The notes beneath the pieces are model-generated. The model was not told the origin of the DNA and did not search any database. It worked only from the letters and a program-made list of their open reading frames with translations. Positions 1 to 7,207 of a DNA stretch of 8,994 bases are shown in pieces (within the stretch, counting starts at the first letter, position 1; the number at the start of each line of letters is the position of its first letter). Source of the DNA: Gordonia sp. UBA5067 (lineage in GTDB: Bacteria; Actinomycetota; Actinomycetes; Mycobacteriales; Mycobacteriaceae); assembly GCF_002414845.1 (NCBI RefSeq), contig NZ_DIAX01000057.1, positions 17,802-26,795 of the forward strand. The letters are read 5' to 3'. Both the position numbers and the translations under genes were made by a program.

Positions 1-2
1 TC

Positions 3-1691
3 GAGCGCGAGCGCGGCATCACCATCAAGGCGCAGAATGTGCGCCTGCCGTGGCAGGTGACCGCCGACGACGGCACCACGACCGACTACGTCATCCATCT
101 CATCGACACCCCGGGCCACGTCGACTTCACCTACGAGGTCAGCCGTGCGCTGGAGGCCTGCGAGGGGGCAGTGCTGCTGGTCGACGCGGCGCAGGGCATT
201 GAGGCGCAGACCCTGGCCAACCTGTACCTGGCCATGGAGAACGAGCTGGAGATCATCCCGGTCCTCAATAAGATCGACCTGCCCGCGGCCGACCCGGACC
301 GCTACGCCGCCGAGATCGCACACATCGTCGGGTGCGACCCCGACGATGTGTTGCGCGTCTCCGGTAAGACGGGAGTCGGGGTTTCCGAATTGCTCGATCG
401 GGTGATCGAGCGGGTACCGGCCCCGGTCGGCGATCCCGACGCCCCCGCGCGCGCCATGATCTTCGACTCGGTCTACGACACCTATCGCGGCGTGGTCACC
501 TACGTCCGCGTCGTCGACGGCAGGATCGTGCCCCGCGAGAAGATCGCGATGATGTCGACCGGCGCCACACACGAGTTGCTCGAAGTCGGCATCGTCTCGC
601 CGGAACCGAAACCCACGCAGGGCCTCGGCGTCGGCGAGGTCGGATATCTCATCACCGGGGTGAAGGATGTCCGCCAGTCAAAGGTGGGCGATACCGTGAC
701 CAGTGCCCGCAAGAGCGCGCAGCAGGCCCTCACCGGCTATCGCGAGCCGGTGCCGATGGTCTACTCCGGGCTCTACCCGATCGACGGGTCGGATTATCCG
801 GTGCTGCGCGAGGCACTGGAGAAGTTGCAACTCAACGATGCCGCCCTCACTTTCGAGCCGGAGACGTCGGTGGCCCTGGGCTTCGGGTTCCGGTGTGGAT
901 TCCTCGGCCTGCTGCACATGGAGATCACCCGCGAACGGCTGGAGCGCGAGTTCGGCCTGAATCTCATCTCCACCGCGCCCAACGTCGTCTACCGAGTGGT
1001 GATGGACGACGGCACCGAGCACATCGTCACCAATCCGTCGGATTGGCCGACAGGCAAGACCGGAAAGATCTTCGAACCCATCACCAAGACGACGATCATC
1101 GCGCCGAGCGAGTACATCGGCGCGATCATGGAGTTGTGCCAGGCGCGCCGCGGCGAGCTGGGCGGCATGGACTACCTGTCCGACACTCGCGTGGAGATCC
1201 GCTACACGCTGCCGATGGCCGAGATCATCTTCGACTTCTTCGACTCGCTGAAGTCGCGGACCCGCGGCTACGCGAGCCTGGACTATGAGGAGTCCGGGGA
1301 ATCCGACGCCGATCTGGTGAAGGTCGACATTCTGCTGCAGGGCGAGGCCGTTGATGCGTTCAGCGCAATTGTGCACCGGGATGCCGCCTACGCCTACGGC
1401 AACAAGATGGCGCTCAAGCTGAAAGAATTGATTCCGCGCCAGCAGTTCGAGGTGCCGATTCAGGCGGCGATCGGCGCGAAGATCATCGCCCGCGAGAATA
1501 TCCGGGCGATCCGCAAGGATGTGCTCGCCAAATGCTACGGCGGTGACATCAGCCGCAAGCGCAAGCTGCTCGAGAAGCAAAAAGAAGGCAAAAAGCGGAT
1601 GAAGACGATTGGGCGCGTCGAGGTGCCGCAGGAGGCGTTCGTCGCCGCCCTGTCGTCGGATGCCACCGGGGACAAGCCCAAGGGGAAATAG
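3..1691 (+). CDS. lepA: Elongation factor 4 (LepA), 5'-truncated by window edge
   Basis: This is a translational GTPase that binds the ribosome and has been assigned back-translocation and ribosome-assembly roles. The open frame runs to the window edge: codons from base 3 read [17 protein letters not shown], the LepA switch I (G2) region. The ATG-like GTG at 39 is therefore an internal codon, not the start. G3 (DTPGH, 105-119), G4 (NKID, 267-278) and G5 (SGKTG, 360-374) are all present. The LepA signature [14 protein letters not shown] and the LepA-specific C-terminal domain ([20 protein letters not shown], then RVEVPQEAF) identify it as LepA rather than EF-G. About 562 residues are visible. 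Only the N-terminus with the P-loop (G1), roughly 50-70 residues, is missing. The stop TAG is followed three bases later by the peptidase gene, which suggests co-transcription. Nothing looks degenerate. Confidence 0.97.
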   Translation, partial: ERERGITIKAQNVRLPWQVTADDGTTTDYVIHLIDTPGHVDFTYEVSRALEACEGAVLLVDAAQGIEAQTLANLYLAMENELEIIPVLNKIDLPAADPDRYAAEIAHIVGCDPDDVLRVSGKTGVGVSELLDRVIERVPAPVGDPDAPARAMIFDSVYDTYRGVVTYVRVVDGRIVPREKIAMMSTGATHELLEVGIVSPEPKPTQGLGVGEVGYLITGVKDVRQSKVGDTVTSARKSAQQALTGYREPVPMVYSGLYPIDGSDYPVLREALEKLQLNDAALTFEPETSVALGFGFRCGFLGLLHMEITRERLEREFGLNLISTAPNVVYRVVMDDGTEHIVTNPSDWPTGKTGKIFEPITKTTIIAPSEYIGAIMELCQARRGELGGMDYLSDTRVEIRYTLPMAEIIFDFFDSLKSRTRGYASLDYEESGESDADLVKVDILLQGEAVDAFSAIVHRDAAYAYGNKMALKLKELIPRQQFEVPIQAAIGAKIIARENIRAIRKDVLAKCYGGDISRKRKLLEKQKEGKKRMKTIGRVEVPQEAFVAALSSDATGDKPKGK

Positions 1692-1694
1692 CCC

Positions 1695-3749
1695 ATGTCG
1701 CGTGCCGTGACCAATCCTGTACTCGAATCCAGCGCGCTCCCGTACGGGCTACCGGACTTCGCGGCGATCGCCGACGACGATTTCGAGCCCGCGATTATCG
1801 CGGCCATGGCGGCCCAGCGCGCCGAGATCGACGTGATCAGCACGAATCGAGAGTCCCCGACCTTCGTCAACACCGTTGTCGCCCTGGAAAACTCGGGTCA
1901 GGCGCTGACCCGGGCGTTGCGCACCTTCTACGGCACACTCGGGCCGGTGGCGACGCCCGGGCGCAACGACATCGCGGCGCGGCTCGCCCCGCAGCTGGCC
2001 AATCATCACAGCGCCATCCTTGCCGATCCGGCGCTCTTCGCCCGGGTGACGCAGGTGTGGGAGCAGCGTGCGGACCTGGGCCTGGACTCCGCCGAGTTCC
2101 GTTTGCTCGACCGGCGATACCGCGATGCGGTGCGCTCGGGGGCGCGCCTGGACGACTCCGGCCGCGAGGAGATGCGGGTCATCACCGCGCGGCTGGCCGA
2201 CCTGACCACCGAGTTCGGACGCCTCGTCCTCGACGAGGCGAATGCGTCAGCGGTCCCGTTTGCCACCGAAGCCGAACTCGCAGGCCTGTCGTCGGGGGAA
2301 CTGGGCGCGGCGCGCGCCCGGGCCGCCGAGGCCGGCGTCGACGGCTACCTCGTCGCGCTGGAACTTCCGACGAGCCAGGCGGCGGTCGCCGAACTTAACG
2401 CCCCGTCGGCCCGTAAGGCGGTGTTCGAGGCCTCTCTTGCGCGCGGTTCGCGCGGCAACGCGTTCGACACCCGTGCGCTGATCGCCGCGATCGTCGAACT
2501 TCGGGCGCGGCGCGCACAGCTCCTCGGCTACCCCGATCACGCCGCTTTCGTCATCGACGAGGAGACGGCACCGGATGTCGCAGCGGTCGACGAACTGCTG
2601 ACGCGGCTGGTGGGGGCCGTGCAGCCGGCGGCCGCCGCCGAAGAGCAGGCGCTGCGCGCGCGGGCCGGTGGCGACCTCGCCGCGTCGGACTACACGTACT
2701 GGCTCGCCCGTGTGCAGCAGGAGCGGGCCGACGTGGACATCGAGGCGTTCGCACAGTACTGCGAACTGGACCGCGTTCTGCGGGACGGAGTGTTCTTCGC
2801 CGCTGAGAAGCTGTACGGACTGACCTTCGTGGCGCGCCCCGATCTCGCCGGATACCACCCCGACGTGCGGGTCTTCGAAGTTTTCGACGACGCCGGCGAC
2901 GGGGTGGGCCTGTTCCTGGCGGACATGTATGCGCGGTCGACCAAACGTGGCGGCGCATGGATGACCTCGTTCGTCGATCAGTCGCGCGAGCTCGCCCTCA
3001 GGCCGGTCGTCGTCAACGTACTCAACATCCCGCAACCCGCGGAGGGGCAGCCGACACTGCTGAGTATCGACCAGGTGATGACGCTGTTCCACGAGTTCGG
3101 ACACGCGTTGCACGGCCTGCTCTCCGACGTCCGGTTCGTCTCGCAGTCGGGCACCGCGGTACCGCGCGACTTCGTCGAGTTCCCTTCGCAGGTCAACGAG
3201 CACTGGGCGCTGCACCCAGCGGTCGTCGCCAACTACGCGCGCCACTTCGAGACCGGTGAGTCGGCACCGGAGGCTCTTGTCGAACAGGTCCGGGCCACCT
3301 CGGGGACCGAGACCGCGCACGCCACGGTCGAGTATCTCGGGGCGGCGATTGTCGACCTGCGCTGGCACCGGCTGAGCCCGGCGGAACTGGCCGACCTCGA
3401 CCTGACGGCCCGGCCGGAGGGGTGGTCGTCGGTCGAGGCGGCGGCGCTCGCCGACGCAGGAGCCGCGACTGCGCTGATTCCGCCGCGCTACCGGGGGCCG
3501 TACTTCAACCACATCTTCGCCGGCGGATATTCGGCGGCGTACTACGCCTACATCTGGTCGGAGGTCCTCGACGCGGCGACCCGCGAATGGTTCGAGGCCA
3601 ACGGCGGACTGCGGCGCGAGTCCGGGCAACGGTTCGTCGACGCGGTCTTGTCCAAGGGGGACAGCGTCGACCCGCTGGCCGCACACCGGGAACTGATCGG
3701 CGGCAGCGCCGCCGTCGAGCCGTTGTTGCGCCGACGGGGCCTGGCCTGA
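1695..3749 (+). CDS. dcp: M3 family zinc metallopeptidase, peptidyl-dipeptidase Dcp-like
   Basis: A 684-residue cytosolic oligopeptidase, close in length to E. coli Dcp (about 680). The zinc site is HEFGH with H466, catalytic E467 and H470. The third ligand is E495 in DFVEFPSQ, exactly 25 residues after H470, as in thimet oligopeptidase. A conserved substrate-contact block near the C-terminus, YFNHIFAGGYSAAYYAY, holds H606, Y612 and Y619. The N-terminus (NPVLESSALPYGLPDF) is typical of Dcp/OpdA and shows no signal peptide or membrane segment. Members cleave short peptides; Dcp releases C-terminal dipeptides, while OpdA (PrlC) is an endopeptidase. I favour Dcp from overall resemblance, but sequence reading alone does not separate them. 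The start ATG is preceded by AGGGG at 1681-1685, inside the last lepA codons, with nine bases of spacing, so translation is probably coupled to lepA. Confidence 0.93.
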   Translation: MSRAVTNPVLESSALPYGLPDFAAIADDDFEPAIIAAMAAQRAEIDVISTNRESPTFVNTVVALENSGQALTRALRTFYGTLGPVATPGRNDIAARLAPQLANHHSAILADPALFARVTQVWEQRADLGLDSAEFRLLDRRYRDAVRSGARLDDSGREEMRVITARLADLTTEFGRLVLDEANASAVPFATEAELAGLSSGELGAARARAAEAGVDGYLVALELPTSQAAVAELNAPSARKAVFEASLARGSRGNAFDTRALIAAIVELRARRAQLLGYPDHAAFVIDEETAPDVAAVDELLTRLVGAVQPAAAAEEQALRARAGGDLAASDYTYWLARVQQERADVDIEAFAQYCELDRVLRDGVFFAAEKLYGLTFVARPDLAGYHPDVRVFEVFDDAGDGVGLFLADMYARSTKRGGAWMTSFVDQSRELALRPVVVNVLNIPQPAEGQPTLLSIDQVMTLFHEFGHALHGLLSDVRFVSQSGTAVPRDFVEFPSQVNEHWALHPAVVANYARHFETGESAPEALVEQVRATSGTETAHATVEYLGAAIVDLRWHRLSPAELADLDLTARPEGWSSVEAAALADAGAATALIPPRYRGPYFNHIFAGGYSAAYYAYIWSEVLDAATREWFEANGGLRRESGQRFVDAVLSKGDSVDPLAAHRELIGGSAAVEPLLRRRGLA

Positions 3750-3767
3750 GCGGTCGCCGTTCGCGAC

Positions 3768-3773
3768 TATGCT
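3768..3773 (+). promoter_or_regulatory. Candidate -10 element (TATGCT) upstream of the small membrane-protein genes
   Basis: TATGCT matches the actinobacterial TANNNT -10 consensus. It lies in the 81-base gap between the peptidase stop and the GTG at 3831, which would give a leader of about 50 bases. No good -35 hexamer stands 16-18 bases upstream, which is common in actinobacteria but weakens the call. No terminator hairpin for the peptidase gene is visible in this gap, so read-through from upstream is also possible. Confidence 0.35.
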
Positions 3774-3830
3774 CGGGTGGGCGCGCCGAGCGCATTTCAA
3801 TCACACTGATTCGGAAACGGAGGGGACGCG

Positions 3831-4127
3831 GTGTCAGGGTTTCTCTCCTGGTGGGATGGTGTGGAGGAGTGGCTGATCCGGCTGCCCTTCGTGCCACAAC
3901 TGTTGGTGACCCTGATCGTCGTGGTGCCGCTGGCGATCATCGCCGCAATGGTGCTCTCCGAGGTTGTCGAGGTGGTCACCGGGCTCGCCGCGCGGCTGGG
4001 TGAGTTCACCGCCAAGACCTGGAAGGCGCAGTTCAGCGCCCGCTTCTCGGCCGATTTGGAGCCGCCCGACGACGGCGCGGCAGCATCGAACGCGTCGGGT
4101 CGTCCGACGGTGGGAGGGGAATCGTGA
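3831..4127 (+). CDS. Small membrane protein of unknown function (98 aa)
   Basis: I do not recognise a named family. The start is GTG, with GGAGGGG at 3819-3825 and five bases of spacing, which supports it strongly. The protein begins with a tryptophan-rich amphipathic stretch (W7, W8, W14) ending in RLPFVPQ. One hydrophobic helix follows at about residues 24-43 ([20 protein letters not shown]). A 55-residue hydrophilic tail comes after it, first mildly helical, then Pro/Asp/Ser-rich and probably disordered. Its stop overlaps the start of a 25-residue membrane ORF (GTGA). From memory, M. tuberculosis also has a small membrane ORF (Rv2401A) just before subI; if homologous, this is a conserved neighbour of the sulfate operon. 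That comparison was not run. Codon usage resembles the neighbouring genes, which supports it being real. Confidence 0.8.
   Translation: MSGFLSWWDGVEEWLIRLPFVPQLLVTLIVVVPLAIIAAMVLSEVVEVVTGLAARLGEFTAKTWKAQFSARFSADLEPPDDGAAASNASGRPTVGGES
4112..4119 (+). promoter_or_regulatory. Ribosome binding site for the 25-residue ORF
   Basis: GGGAGGGG lies inside the 3' end of the 98-residue gene and ends four bases before the GTG at 4124. Such a strong purine-rich site, placed just ahead of a stop/start overlap, is the main sequence evidence that the very short downstream ORF is translated. Confidence 0.6.
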
Positions 4128-4201
4128 AGCGTTCGCCGGTCACCTGGGCCCTTCTGGGGCTCCTTGTCCTGGTCATCCTCGCCTGGCTGATCATCGGCTA
4201 G
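4124..4201 (+). CDS. Putative 25-residue single-helix membrane microprotein
   Basis: A very short ORF starts at GTG 4124, overlaps the preceding stop by four bases (GTGA) and ends at TAG 4199-4201. The product begins MKRSPVTW and continues with an almost unbroken hydrophobic run, [17 protein letters not shown], to the C-terminus. It is therefore one transmembrane helix with a short basic N-terminus, predicted N-inside by the positive-inside rule. There is no Cys lipobox and no soluble domain. The strong ribosome binding site and the overlap with another membrane-protein gene argue for translation as a pair. It could be a partner or stabiliser of the 98-residue protein or of a nearby transporter, but that is inference. 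Annotation pipelines would often miss it for its length. Confidence 0.6.
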   Translation: MKRSPVTWALLGLLVLVILAWLIIG

Positions 4202-4259
4202 CACAGCTCCCGTGCACCCGCATCCCCGGCGGTGCCCGTCGTCGAGCCGACCACGGCAC

Positions 4260-4269
4260 GCCGTACGGC
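4260..4269 (+). repeat. 10-bp perfect palindrome in the subI leader region
   Basis: GCCGTACGGC is a perfect self-complementary decamer. It is nested between the arms of a wider inverted repeat, CGGCAC (4254-4259) and GTGCCG (4281-4286). It sits a few bases upstream of the candidate -10 at 4275-4280, where a repressor operator could lie. In GC-rich DNA such palindromes also arise by chance, and no known sulfur-regulator motif was recognised. Confidence 0.3.
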
Positions 4270-4274
4270 CTTGT

Positions 4275-4280
4275 TACGTT
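4275..4280 (+). promoter_or_regulatory. Candidate -10 element (TACGTT) for the sulfate operon
   Basis: TACGTT fits TANNNT and lies 39 bases upstream of the subI GTG. Its surroundings (TTGTTACGTTGTG) are the most AT-rich patch of the 118-base gap at 4202-4319. It would give a leader of about 30 bases. No clear -35 is seen at the usual distance. This gap is the only place for an operon promoter between the microprotein gene and subI. Otherwise the gap holds the palindrome at 4260-4269 and nothing else I can name. Confidence 0.35.
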
Positions 4281-4308
4281 GTGCCGGTCCCGGTGAACGA
4301 CGACAAGT

Positions 4309-4314
4309 GAGGAG
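4309..4314 (+). promoter_or_regulatory. Ribosome binding site of subI
   Basis: GAGGAG ends five bases before the GTG at 4320. It fixes that GTG as the start, and the resulting N-terminus gives a proper lipoprotein signal peptide. Confidence 0.7.
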
Positions 4315-4319
4315 ACCCC

Positions 4320-5453
4320 GTGACGACCAACTCGTTTCGGCGCCCGTGGGGGAGCCGCGCGGCACGTGCGGCGACCGTGGTGGTGGCGTGCAGCGTCACG
4401 GTCGGGGTTACCGCCTGCGGTGGCGGGTCCACCGATGAGCCCGGGGGCCAGAACATCTCGTCGGGCAACCGGCATATCAACCTGGTGGCGTACGCGGTCC
4501 CCAAGCCTGGGTTCGACCAAGTCATACCGGCTTTTCGGGCCACCCCGCAGGGCGATGGCATCGGCTTCTCGCAGAGCTACGGCGCCTCCGGCGACCAGTC
4601 GCGCAAGGTCGCCCGGCGGGTACCGGCCGACGTCGTGAACTTCTCGGTGGAACCCGACATCACCCGTCTGGTCAAGGAGGGGATTATCGACGTCGACTGG
4701 AAGTCGCGGGCGCCGAACAACAGCACCCCGTTCGGGTCGGTCGTCGTGCTGGTCGTGCGCAAGGGCAACCCCAAGAATGTTCGCGACTGGGATGACCTGC
4801 TCAAGCCCGGCGTCCAGGTGGTCACGCCGAATCCGGGAAGCTCGGGATCGGCGAAGTGGAACCTGTTGGCGCCGTTTGCCACGAAGAGCGACGGCGGCCG
4901 CAACGTGCGGGCCGGACTCGACTACGTCGCCGAGCTGGTGCGCGATCACATCACCGTGCAGCCCAAGTCGGGCCGGGAAGCGACGACGGCCTTCGAGCAG
5001 GGGCAGGGGGACGTCTTGATCAGCTACGAGAACGAGGCCATCATGCTCGACCGTGCGAACGCGACCACCAGCCGCGCCCACCAGGTCGAGTACGTGGTCC
5101 CGCCGCAGACTTTCAAGATCGAGAACCCGGTCGCCGTGGTCAACACCAGCACCGACAAGGTCGCCGCGAAATCGTTCGTCGACTTCCTCTTCACGCCACG
5201 CGCGCAGCGACTGTGGGCGCAGACCGGATTCCGGCCCGTCGTACCCGAGGTGGTCGCCGAAACCGCGCACTCCTTCCCCGGCCGGATCGACCGGCTGTGG
5301 ACCATCGCCGAACTCGGCAAGGTTCTCGGCGCCGGTACCGCGGCGAAGAACGACGGCACGGATCTGGCCGGCTGGCAGGCGGTGGACGCCAAGCTCTTCG
5401 GAGCGAAGGGCGCCATCACCAAGATTTACAACTCCACCGGGGGCCACTCATGA
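4320..5453 (+). CDS. subI: Sulfate/thiosulfate ABC transporter substrate-binding lipoprotein
   Basis: A 377-residue periplasmic-type binding protein that should capture sulfate (possibly thiosulfate) outside the cytoplasmic membrane and deliver it to CysTW. The GTG start follows a good ribosome binding site. The N-terminus has a basic region with Arg residues (7-16), a hydrophobic core (17-29) and a lipobox V30-T31-A32-C33, so C33 should be lipidated; an earlier C24 fits the lipobox less well. The mature part shows sulfate-binding family features: LVAYAVPKPGFDQVIPAF at the start, SYGASGDQSRKV, ADVVNFSVEPDI, and NPGSSGSAKWNLLA followed by the conserved downstream block GQGDVLISYENEA. The tail carries a FLFTPRAQRLWAQTGFRPV block typical of these proteins. 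It overlaps cysT by four bases (ATGA). Position and synteny match subI of mycobacteria; ligand specificity is inferred. Confidence 0.95.
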   Translation: MTTNSFRRPWGSRAARAATVVVACSVTVGVTACGGGSTDEPGGQNISSGNRHINLVAYAVPKPGFDQVIPAFRATPQGDGIGFSQSYGASGDQSRKVARRVPADVVNFSVEPDITRLVKEGIIDVDWKSRAPNNSTPFGSVVVLVVRKGNPKNVRDWDDLLKPGVQVVTPNPGSSGSAKWNLLAPFATKSDGGRNVRAGLDYVAELVRDHITVQPKSGREATTAFEQGQGDVLISYENEAIMLDRANATTSRAHQVEYVVPPQTFKIENPVAVVNTSTDKVAAKSFVDFLFTPRAQRLWAQTGFRPVVPEVVAETAHSFPGRIDRLWTIAELGKVLGAGTAAKNDGTDLAGWQAVDAKLFGAKGAITKIYNSTGGHS

Positions 5454-6304
5454 CCGCGGCAGTCGCCGCGGACTCGTCGGCGCCCAACGGATTCCTCGGC
5501 CGGTCGCGGACGTTCAACGGTGTCTCACCGGCGGGAGTCGGGGTCGCCTGGCTCTGGCTGAGCATCATCGTGCTGCTGCCGCTGGCCGCGATCACCGTCC
5601 AATCGTTCGGCGACGGATGGAGCGGCTTCTGGGAGGCGGTCACCGCGCGCAACGCGATCGACGCCCTGCTGATCACCGTCGGGGTGTCGGTCGTCGTCGC
5701 CCTCGTCAACGTCGTTTTCGGCACGCTGATCGCCTGGGTGCTGGTGCGCGACGACTTTCCGGGCAAGAGCGTCGTCAACGCGATCATCGACTTGCCCTTC
5801 GCGCTGCCGACGATCGTCGCCAGCCTCGTGCTGCTGTCGCTTTACGGGCCGAGTTCACCGATCGACATCGTGCTGAACGCTACCCGGCCGGCCCTGGTGA
5901 TCGCGCTGACGTTCGTCACCCTGCCGTTCGTCGTGCGCCAGGTGCAGCCGGTGTTGCTCGAACTCGACACCGACGTCGAAGAGGCGGCCGCGGTGCTCGG
6001 CGCGAGCAATCGCCTCACCTTCACCAAGGTCGTGCTGCCCGCGCTGCTTCCGGCGATCCTCACCGGCGCCGGTCTCGCATTCACCCGGGCCATCGGCGAG
6101 TTCGGATCGGTTGTGCTGATCGGCGGAAACATCCCGGGAAAGACCCAGGTCGCCTCGCAGTACATCCAGCAGCAAATCGAGACTGACGAGCCGGTCAATG
6201 CGGCAGCCGTGTCGGTGGTGCTCCTCCTGATCGCCTTCGTCGTGTTGTTCGCGCTGCGGCTCGTCGGGCGACGACAGTCGGTGCGAGAGGACGATGACCG
6301 ATGA
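5450..6304 (+). CDS. cysT: Sulfate ABC transporter permease CysT
   Basis: A 284-residue integral membrane permease that pairs with CysW to form the sulfate channel. The ATG overlaps the subI stop by four bases (ATGA), which fixes this start within a longer open frame. About six hydrophobic segments are seen, including AWLWLSIIVLLPLAAITV near the N-terminus, LLITVGVSVVVALVNVVFG, a helix after LPFALPTIVA, and a final helix before RRQSVREDDDR. The cytoplasmic EAA loop that docks on the ATPase begins near E177 (EEAAAVLGAS) and continues to KVVLPALLPAIL. The motifs DLPFALPT and LPFVVRQVQPV are typical of the CysT/CysU family. The stop overlaps the cysW start by four bases. cysU is the enterobacterial synonym. 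Confidence 0.95.
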   Translation: MTAAVAADSSAPNGFLGRSRTFNGVSPAGVGVAWLWLSIIVLLPLAAITVQSFGDGWSGFWEAVTARNAIDALLITVGVSVVVALVNVVFGTLIAWVLVRDDFPGKSVVNAIIDLPFALPTIVASLVLLSLYGPSSPIDIVLNATRPALVIALTFVTLPFVVRQVQPVLLELDTDVEEAAAVLGASNRLTFTKVVLPALLPAILTGAGLAFTRAIGEFGSVVLIGGNIPGKTQVASQYIQQQIETDEPVNAAAVSVVLLLIAFVVLFALRLVGRRQSVREDDDR

Positions 6305-7206
6305 AAGTTTCGCCATTCACCCGCTACGCGCTGCGAACCGTCGCGTTGCTCTACTTGTTCGTACTGCTCGTCGTCCCGGTCGGGCTGATCTTCTGGCGCT
6401 CCTTCGAACACGGATTGGGCCAATTCTGGGAGTGGATCACCACGCCCGCCGCCCTATCGGCGCTGCAGCTGAGCCTGCTGATCGTGGTCATCGTGGTCCC
6501 GCTGAACGTCGTATTCGGGGTGGCGACGGCCCTGGCGCTGGCGCGTGGCAACTTCCCCGGCAAAGGCCTGCTGCAATCGGTCGTCGACCTGCCCTTCGCG
6601 GTGTCGCCGGTGGTCGCCGGCGTCGCCCTGATCCTGTTGTGGGGACACGGCGGGTGGTTCGGTGGCGTCGAGAGCCTCGGCTTCCGGGTGATCTTCGGAT
6701 TCCCCGGCCTGGTGCTGGCGACGTTGTTCGTGACCCTGCCGTTCGTCGTCCGCGAGGTCGAACCGGTGCTGCGGGAGATCGGAACCGAACAGGAGCAGGC
6801 GGCCGTCACGCTCGGCGCCAGCGGGTGGCAGACGTTCAGCCGCGTCACGCTCCCGGCCATCCGGTGGGGGTTGACCTACGGCGTCGTGTTGACGATCGCC
6901 CGTTCGCTCGGCGAGTACGGCGCGGTGACGATGGTGTCGTCGAACTTTCCCGGTGTGTCCCAGACCCTGACGCTGCTCGTGCACTCGCGCTACACCGACG
7001 ACTACAACGAGTTCGGCGCCTATGCCGCGGCCACGCTGCTGATGGGCGTCGCCGTCCTGGTCCTGGTGGCGATGACACTCATCGAGCGGCGCGTCCGCAA
7101 CCGCTACGCGCAGGCGAGCGGGTCGGCGGCACTGACCGAGAATGTGCCCGGTGCGCCCGCCCGGCCGCACGGCCTCGACCCCCAACTCCTCACGGAAGGC
7201 GTGTGA
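6301..7206 (+). CDS. cysW: Sulfate ABC transporter permease CysW
   Basis: A 301-residue second permease subunit of the sulfate importer. It is paralogous to CysT: LFVTLPFVVREVEPV and the EAA loop EQAAVTLGAS (E165 to about S175) mirror the CysT sequence, and LARGNFPGKGLLQSVVDLPF matches the corresponding CysT region. Hydrophobic segments include VALLYLFVLLVVPVGLIFW at the N-terminus and MGVAVLVLVAMTLI near the end. After the last helix there is a tail of about 40 residues rich in Ala, Pro and Arg, somewhat longer than expected for CysW proteins (roughly 270-290 residues from memory) and probably disordered in the cytoplasm. The start is coupled to the cysT stop by an ATGA overlap. The stop lies one base before the cysA ATG. 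Confidence 0.95.
   Translation: MKVSPFTRYALRTVALLYLFVLLVVPVGLIFWRSFEHGLGQFWEWITTPAALSALQLSLLIVVIVVPLNVVFGVATALALARGNFPGKGLLQSVVDLPFAVSPVVAGVALILLWGHGGWFGGVESLGFRVIFGFPGLVLATLFVTLPFVVREVEPVLREIGTEQEQAAVTLGASGWQTFSRVTLPAIRWGLTYGVVLTIARSLGEYGAVTMVSSNFPGVSQTLTLLVHSRYTDDYNEFGAYAAATLLMGVAVLVLVAMTLIERRVRNRYAQASGSAALTENVPGAPARPHGLDPQLLTEGV
7194..7199 (+). promoter_or_regulatory. Ribosome binding site deciding the cysA start
   Basis: GGAAGG ends eight bases before the ATG at 7208. The cysA frame is open further upstream, to 7142, but only this ATG has a well-placed ribosome binding site and gives the standard CysA N-terminus. Upstream starts would also overlap cysW extensively. Confidence 0.65.
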
Positions 7207-7207
7207 C

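Noticed and set aside
39..41. GTG at 39 as the lepA start
   Set aside because: The frame is open to the window edge, and the codons from base 3 encode the conserved switch I region, so the true start lies upstream of the window.
2247..3800. A 517-codon open frame on the - strand opposite the M3 peptidase
   Set aside because: The + strand product has an intact zinc site and full family length. The antisense product is low-complexity Arg/Val/Gly-rich, with no motif.
4191..5447. A 418-codon open frame on the - strand opposite subI
   Set aside because: The + strand encodes a complete lipoprotein of the sulfate-binding family in an operon. The antisense frame has no recognisable domain.
4856..5449. 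Upstream extension of the cysT frame, open from 4856
   Set aside because: The extra 198 codons overlap subI out of frame and translate to Arg-rich nonsense. The ATG at 5450 with an ATGA overlap gives the normal CysT length.
7142..7207. Longer cysA starting at 7142
   Set aside because: The extra 22 residues overlap cysW and do not look like a CysA N-terminus. The ATG at 7208 has GGAAGG eight bases upstream.
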